Positions 60,038-64,000 of a stretch of DNA of 64,000 nt are shown here, in pieces. The translations under genes and the position numbers were made by a program. The DNA is from Anaerostipes amylophilus (GTDB lineage Bacteria; Bacillota; Clostridia; Lachnospirales; Lachnospiraceae), in NCBI RefSeq assembly GCF_025567365.1, contig NZ_JAOQJG010000005.1, positions 213,054 to 277,053 of the forward strand, written 5' to 3'. Under the pieces are notes generated by a model. It had not been told where the DNA came from. It saw only the letters and a program-made list of their open reading frames with translations, and searched no databases. Numbering within the stretch: position 1 is the first letter of the stretch; every line of letters begins with the position of its first letter.

Positions 60038-61444
60038 TTATATCCTCTCATCTATTATGTAAATTTTATGGTTATCAAGTCCAATAACCTTCATATCATT
60101 TTGTTCATACTGGCTGATCTTATGAATCGCATGATCATCGATCACTTCCCCTGGCACAACTAACGGAATTCCTGGTGGATATAAGAAAACAAATTCCGCA
60201 GCGATCATACCTTCTGCCTGCTTATAATCAATCTGACAACGTTTTCTTCTCGTTGCTTCCTCTGGTTTCATTGCTTTTCGATTCTTGTGAAAATTCATTT
60301 TCTTAAAATTATTTTGTATATGATTTTTATTTTGTTTTTTCTCCAGATCGATCATCTGATCAATCTCTGTCATTGCTTCATACAGCCTATCATACCCTTC
60401 CTGTGTATCACATATACTTGTCATTGCAATCACATAATATAGTTCAGACATTTCCATTTCCAAGTGATACTGATCTCTCAAAATCTCAAATAATTTTTCT
60501 CCAGATATCATTGTATTCTTTACCGAAAATACAAGTTTTCCAATATCATCTGTTCGAACTAATTGGATATGTTGTAATTTTTCTAATTTTTCACGAAGTA
60601 TCCACAATCGCTCACAATATTGTTGAAAATATCCACGATTTCCATCACAAATGTGGATACATTGTTCGATAGAGCTCATTAATACATATGAGGGACTGCT
60701 ACTTTGAAAGATAGAAAGTTTCTTCTGCATCATTTCTTTTGAAACACAATCTGTGCATAAATGCAATAATCCTGTCTGTGTCATTGCTGGCAATGTCTTA
60801 TGTAGACTCTGGATTACAATATCTGCTCCAGTACTTACTGCACTTTCCGGAAATGCCTCATGATAAATAAAATGAGCTCCATGTGCTTCATCTACGATCA
60901 ATGGAATATCATACTGATGTAAAACATCTGAAATTCCTCGAATATCGGATACTCGTCCTTCATAAGTCGGAGAAACTAGTACCATCGCCTTGATCATCTT
61001 CTCTTCTTTGATAACTGCTTCTACCTGTTCTTTTGTAATTCCTTCACAAATTCCATCTTCATCAACTTCTGGGTAAATATAAACTGGATCCAATCCTAAC
61101 AATTCAATCGCATGATACACTGACTTATGGCAATTTCTTGCTACTAATATCTTGTCTCCAATCTTACACAAGGCTGCAATTGCTGACAGATTTCCTGCTG
61201 TACTGCTATTAACTAAAAGATAACTTTCCTCTGTTCCATAAATCTGTTTTAAGTTATCCATCAAGTCACGAATCATCTCTTCTGGATGATGCAGATCATC
61301 AAATCCTGTAATCTCTGTGATATCAACCTTTGCAATCTCATCAAGTAATGGATCTATTTTTAAATTTCTTTTATGTCCCGGCATATGAAAAGGATATTCT
61401 TCTCCATATTGTAATTGTTTCAACTTGTCATAAATTGATGTCAT
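60038..61444 (-). CDS. Orn/Lys/Arg decarboxylase-family PLP enzyme
   Basis: 468 residues (YaaO-type). The aminotransferase-fold core has YPFHMPGHKRN at the N-terminus, DEAHGAHFIYHE with the PLP-binding Asp, and the Schiff-base Lys in SLHKTLPAMTQTG (about 225). The C-terminal domain ends FLYPPGIPLVVPGEVI. Amino-acid decarboxylase activity (Arg, Lys or Orn) is expected but the substrate is not certain. It is the first gene of the tmk-holB-ricT-trmN6-rsmI operon, with the palindrome at 61492-61516 over its promoter. Confidence 0.92.
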   Translation of the reverse strand: MTSIYDKLKQLQYGEEYPFHMPGHKRNLKIDPLLDEIAKVDITEITGFDDLHHPEEMIRDLMDNLKQIYGTEESYLLVNSSTAGNLSAIAALCKIGDKILVARNCHKSVYHAIELLGLDPVYIYPEVDEDGICEGITKEQVEAVIKEEKMIKAMVLVSPTYEGRVSDIRGISDVLHQYDIPLIVDEAHGAHFIYHEAFPESAVSTGADIVIQSLHKTLPAMTQTGLLHLCTDCVSKEMMQKKLSIFQSSSPSYVLMSSIEQCIHICDGNRGYFQQYCERLWILREKLEKLQHIQLVRTDDIGKLVFSVKNTMISGEKLFEILRDQYHLEMEMSELYYVIAMTSICDTQEGYDRLYEAMTEIDQMIDLEKKQNKNHIQNNFKKMNFHKNRKAMKPEEATRRKRCQIDYKQAEGMIAAEFVFLYPPGIPLVVPGEVIDDHAIHKISQYEQNDMKVIGLDNHKIYIIDERI

Positions 61445-61479
61445 TTTTTATCCCTTTGTAAACATATTTTTTCATTTTC

Positions 61480-61508
61480 ATTATATCATACTTAATTCCT
61501 ATTGAATA
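61480..61508 (-). promoter_or_regulatory. Promoter of the decarboxylase-tmk-holB operon
   Basis: Minus strand -10 TATAAT (forward 61480-61485) with a 17-base spacer; the -35 position (forward 61503-61508) is a poor match (TATTCA) and lies inside the 61492-61516 palindrome. A weak -35 plus an overlapping palindrome suggests regulation. Confidence 0.55.
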
Positions 61509-61516
61509 GGAATTAA
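61492..61516. promoter_or_regulatory. Perfect palindrome overlapping the promoter
   Basis: 11-bp arms TTAATTCCTAT / ATAGGAATTAA with a 3-base centre. T runs are on the wrong side for a terminator of the tRNA operon. It is most likely an operator; the binding protein is unknown. Confidence 0.5.
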
Positions 61517-61603
61517 AAAAAGAGTAAACTTTCGAATTTTTCATTCTTTCTAAAAGCTAACTCCTTGGATCTTCTTATAAATTTTCCCGCAAAATAAAAA
61601 AGA

Positions 61604-61676
<73 letters not shown>

Positions 61677-61700
61677 ATAATACTTATTAAAAATAAAAAA

Positions 61701-61774
<74 letters not shown>

Positions 61775-61786
61775 ATAATGATCAAA

Positions 61787-61868
61787 TGGTTGGAGAAGGA
61801 TTCGAACCTTCGAAGGCGGTGCCAACAGATTTACAGTCTGCCCCCTTTGGCCACTCGGGAATCCAACC
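61787..61868 (-). tRNA. tRNA-Tyr (anticodon GTA)
   Basis: 82 nt with a long variable arm. Acceptor GGTTGGA / TCCAACC, discriminator A, anticodon loop CTGTAAA. Confidence 0.97.
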
Positions 61869-61916
61869 ATATATATTTAAACACCTAAATCAGAACTTAA
61901 TCATGACTAGGTGTGA

Positions 61917-61989
61917 AGCCGTTGACCGGACTTGAACCGGTAACCTGCTGATTACAAATCAGCTGCTCTGCCAATTGAGCCACAACGGC
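61917..61989 (-). tRNA. tRNA-Thr (anticodon TGT)
   Basis: 73 nt. Acceptor GCCGTTG / CAACGGC, discriminator T, anticodon loop TTTGTAA. Confidence 0.96.
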
Positions 61990-62009
61990 ATAGTTATTAA
62001 ATTTAAAAG

Positions 62010-62082
62010 TGGGACCAATAGGACTCGAACCTATGACCCTCTGCTTGTAAGGCAGATGCTCTCCCAGCTGAGCTATGATCCC
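62010..62082 (-). tRNA. tRNA-Val (anticodon TAC)
   Basis: 73 nt. Acceptor GGGATCA / TGGTCCC with one G-T wobble, discriminator A, anticodon loop CTTACAA. Confidence 0.97.
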
Positions 62083-62101
62083 AATTATTCAAAAAATAAA
62101 G

Positions 62102-62175
62102 CGACCCGGATGGGAATCGAACCCACGACCTCCGCCGTGACAGGGCGGCGCTCTAACCAGCTGAGCCACCGGGCC
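62102..62175 (-). tRNA. tRNA-Asp (anticodon GTC)
   Basis: 74 nt. Acceptor GGCCCGG / CCGGGTC with one G-T wobble, discriminator G, anticodon loop CTGTCAC. First tRNA after the 23S rRNA. Confidence 0.97.
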
Positions 62176-62247
62176 TTATTTAATAAAGGATATACCTTCA
62201 AAACAACATACAAGAACTATTCACATCTCTTCCACTCTGCCTTCTTT

Positions 62248-64000
<1,753 letters not shown>

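Noticed and set aside
61492..61516. Rho-independent terminator of the tRNA cluster
   Set aside because: The stem is good but the T run is on the upstream side in the direction of tRNA transcription.

Overview
The window is chromosomal DNA of a low-GC, spore-forming Gram-positive anaerobe, most likely a gut Lachnospiraceae (Clostridia). This rests on protein-level family resemblance: the long Clostridial-type Prs, the DUF6128-like protein, sporulation genes (spoVG, spmA, spmB, ricT), the large-type SRP RNA, and a V-type ATPase. The genus cannot be fixed from sequence alone. No phage, insertion sequence or CRISPR array is visible. Almost all long genes and the 23S rRNA lie on the minus strand, which suggests that replication runs from high to low coordinates and that oriC lies to the right. 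Many genes (rpsF-ssb-rpsR, gdpP-rplI-dnaB, spoVG, murC, prs, tadA, ksgA, tatD, metG, abrB, rsmI, trmN6, ricT, holB, tmk) belong to the origin-proximal neighbourhood known from Bacillus subtilis.

Region by region. 1-5.7 kb: a V-type ATPase operon (H-C-I-K-F-E-A, running off the left edge). 5.7-6.1 kb: a gap with a strong promoter whose spacer carries a C8 tract, a hairpin and a terminator, i.e. a candidate small RNA. 6.1-7.05 kb: a broken AAA-ATPase/PD-(D/E)XK gene. 7.1-13.4 kb: a signalling cluster with a Cys-rich diguanylate cyclase/receiver, two hybrid histidine kinases and a periplasmic-type binding lipoprotein. 13.6-15.9 kb: a polar amino-acid ABC transporter. 15.9-23.7 kb: mutY, comF, then dnaB, rplI and gdpP, then rpsR-ssb-rpsF, DUF951 and spoVG. 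23.9-29 kb (plus strand): murC, a cluster of DnaA boxes, a dnaD-like gene, a dnaI/dnaC-like helicase loader, and prs.

29-41.4 kb: PBP1A, a large anchored surface protein, a small unknown gene, a RelQ-type alarmone synthetase, SRP RNA with its promoter and terminator, a secreted papain-like protease overlapping tadA, a DUF6128-like gene, ksgA, tatD, an NYN-LOTUS protein and tRNA-Gly. 41.5-53.2 kb: spmAB, a LysR regulator with a SulP transporter and a divergent YitT-like membrane gene (with a well-placed operator), nth, two decayed genes (a hybrid kinase and a hybrid-cluster protein), a YcxB-like protein, marR, pckA and a DUF885 protein. 53.2-55.9 kb (plus strand): metG, abrB and two tiny ORFs. 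55.9-61.4 kb: an origin-type operon (Orn/Lys/Arg decarboxylase family-tmk-holB-ricT-trmN6-rsmI). 61.6-62.2 kb: six tRNAs. 62.25-64 kb: the 3' part of 23S rRNA, with no 5S between it and the tRNAs.

Working together: replication and translation core genes dominate, with second-messenger functions spread among them (c-di-AMP breakdown by GdpP, c-di-GMP synthesis by the GGDEF protein, (p)ppGpp synthesis by RelQ). Most of the window is ordinary housekeeping DNA. The best candidates for new biology are the C8-spacer promoter and small RNA, the duplicated DnaA-box module upstream of the replication-loader genes, the LysR and decarboxylase-promoter palindromes, the Cys-rich cyclase signalling cluster, and the membrane-anchored 831-residue protein.
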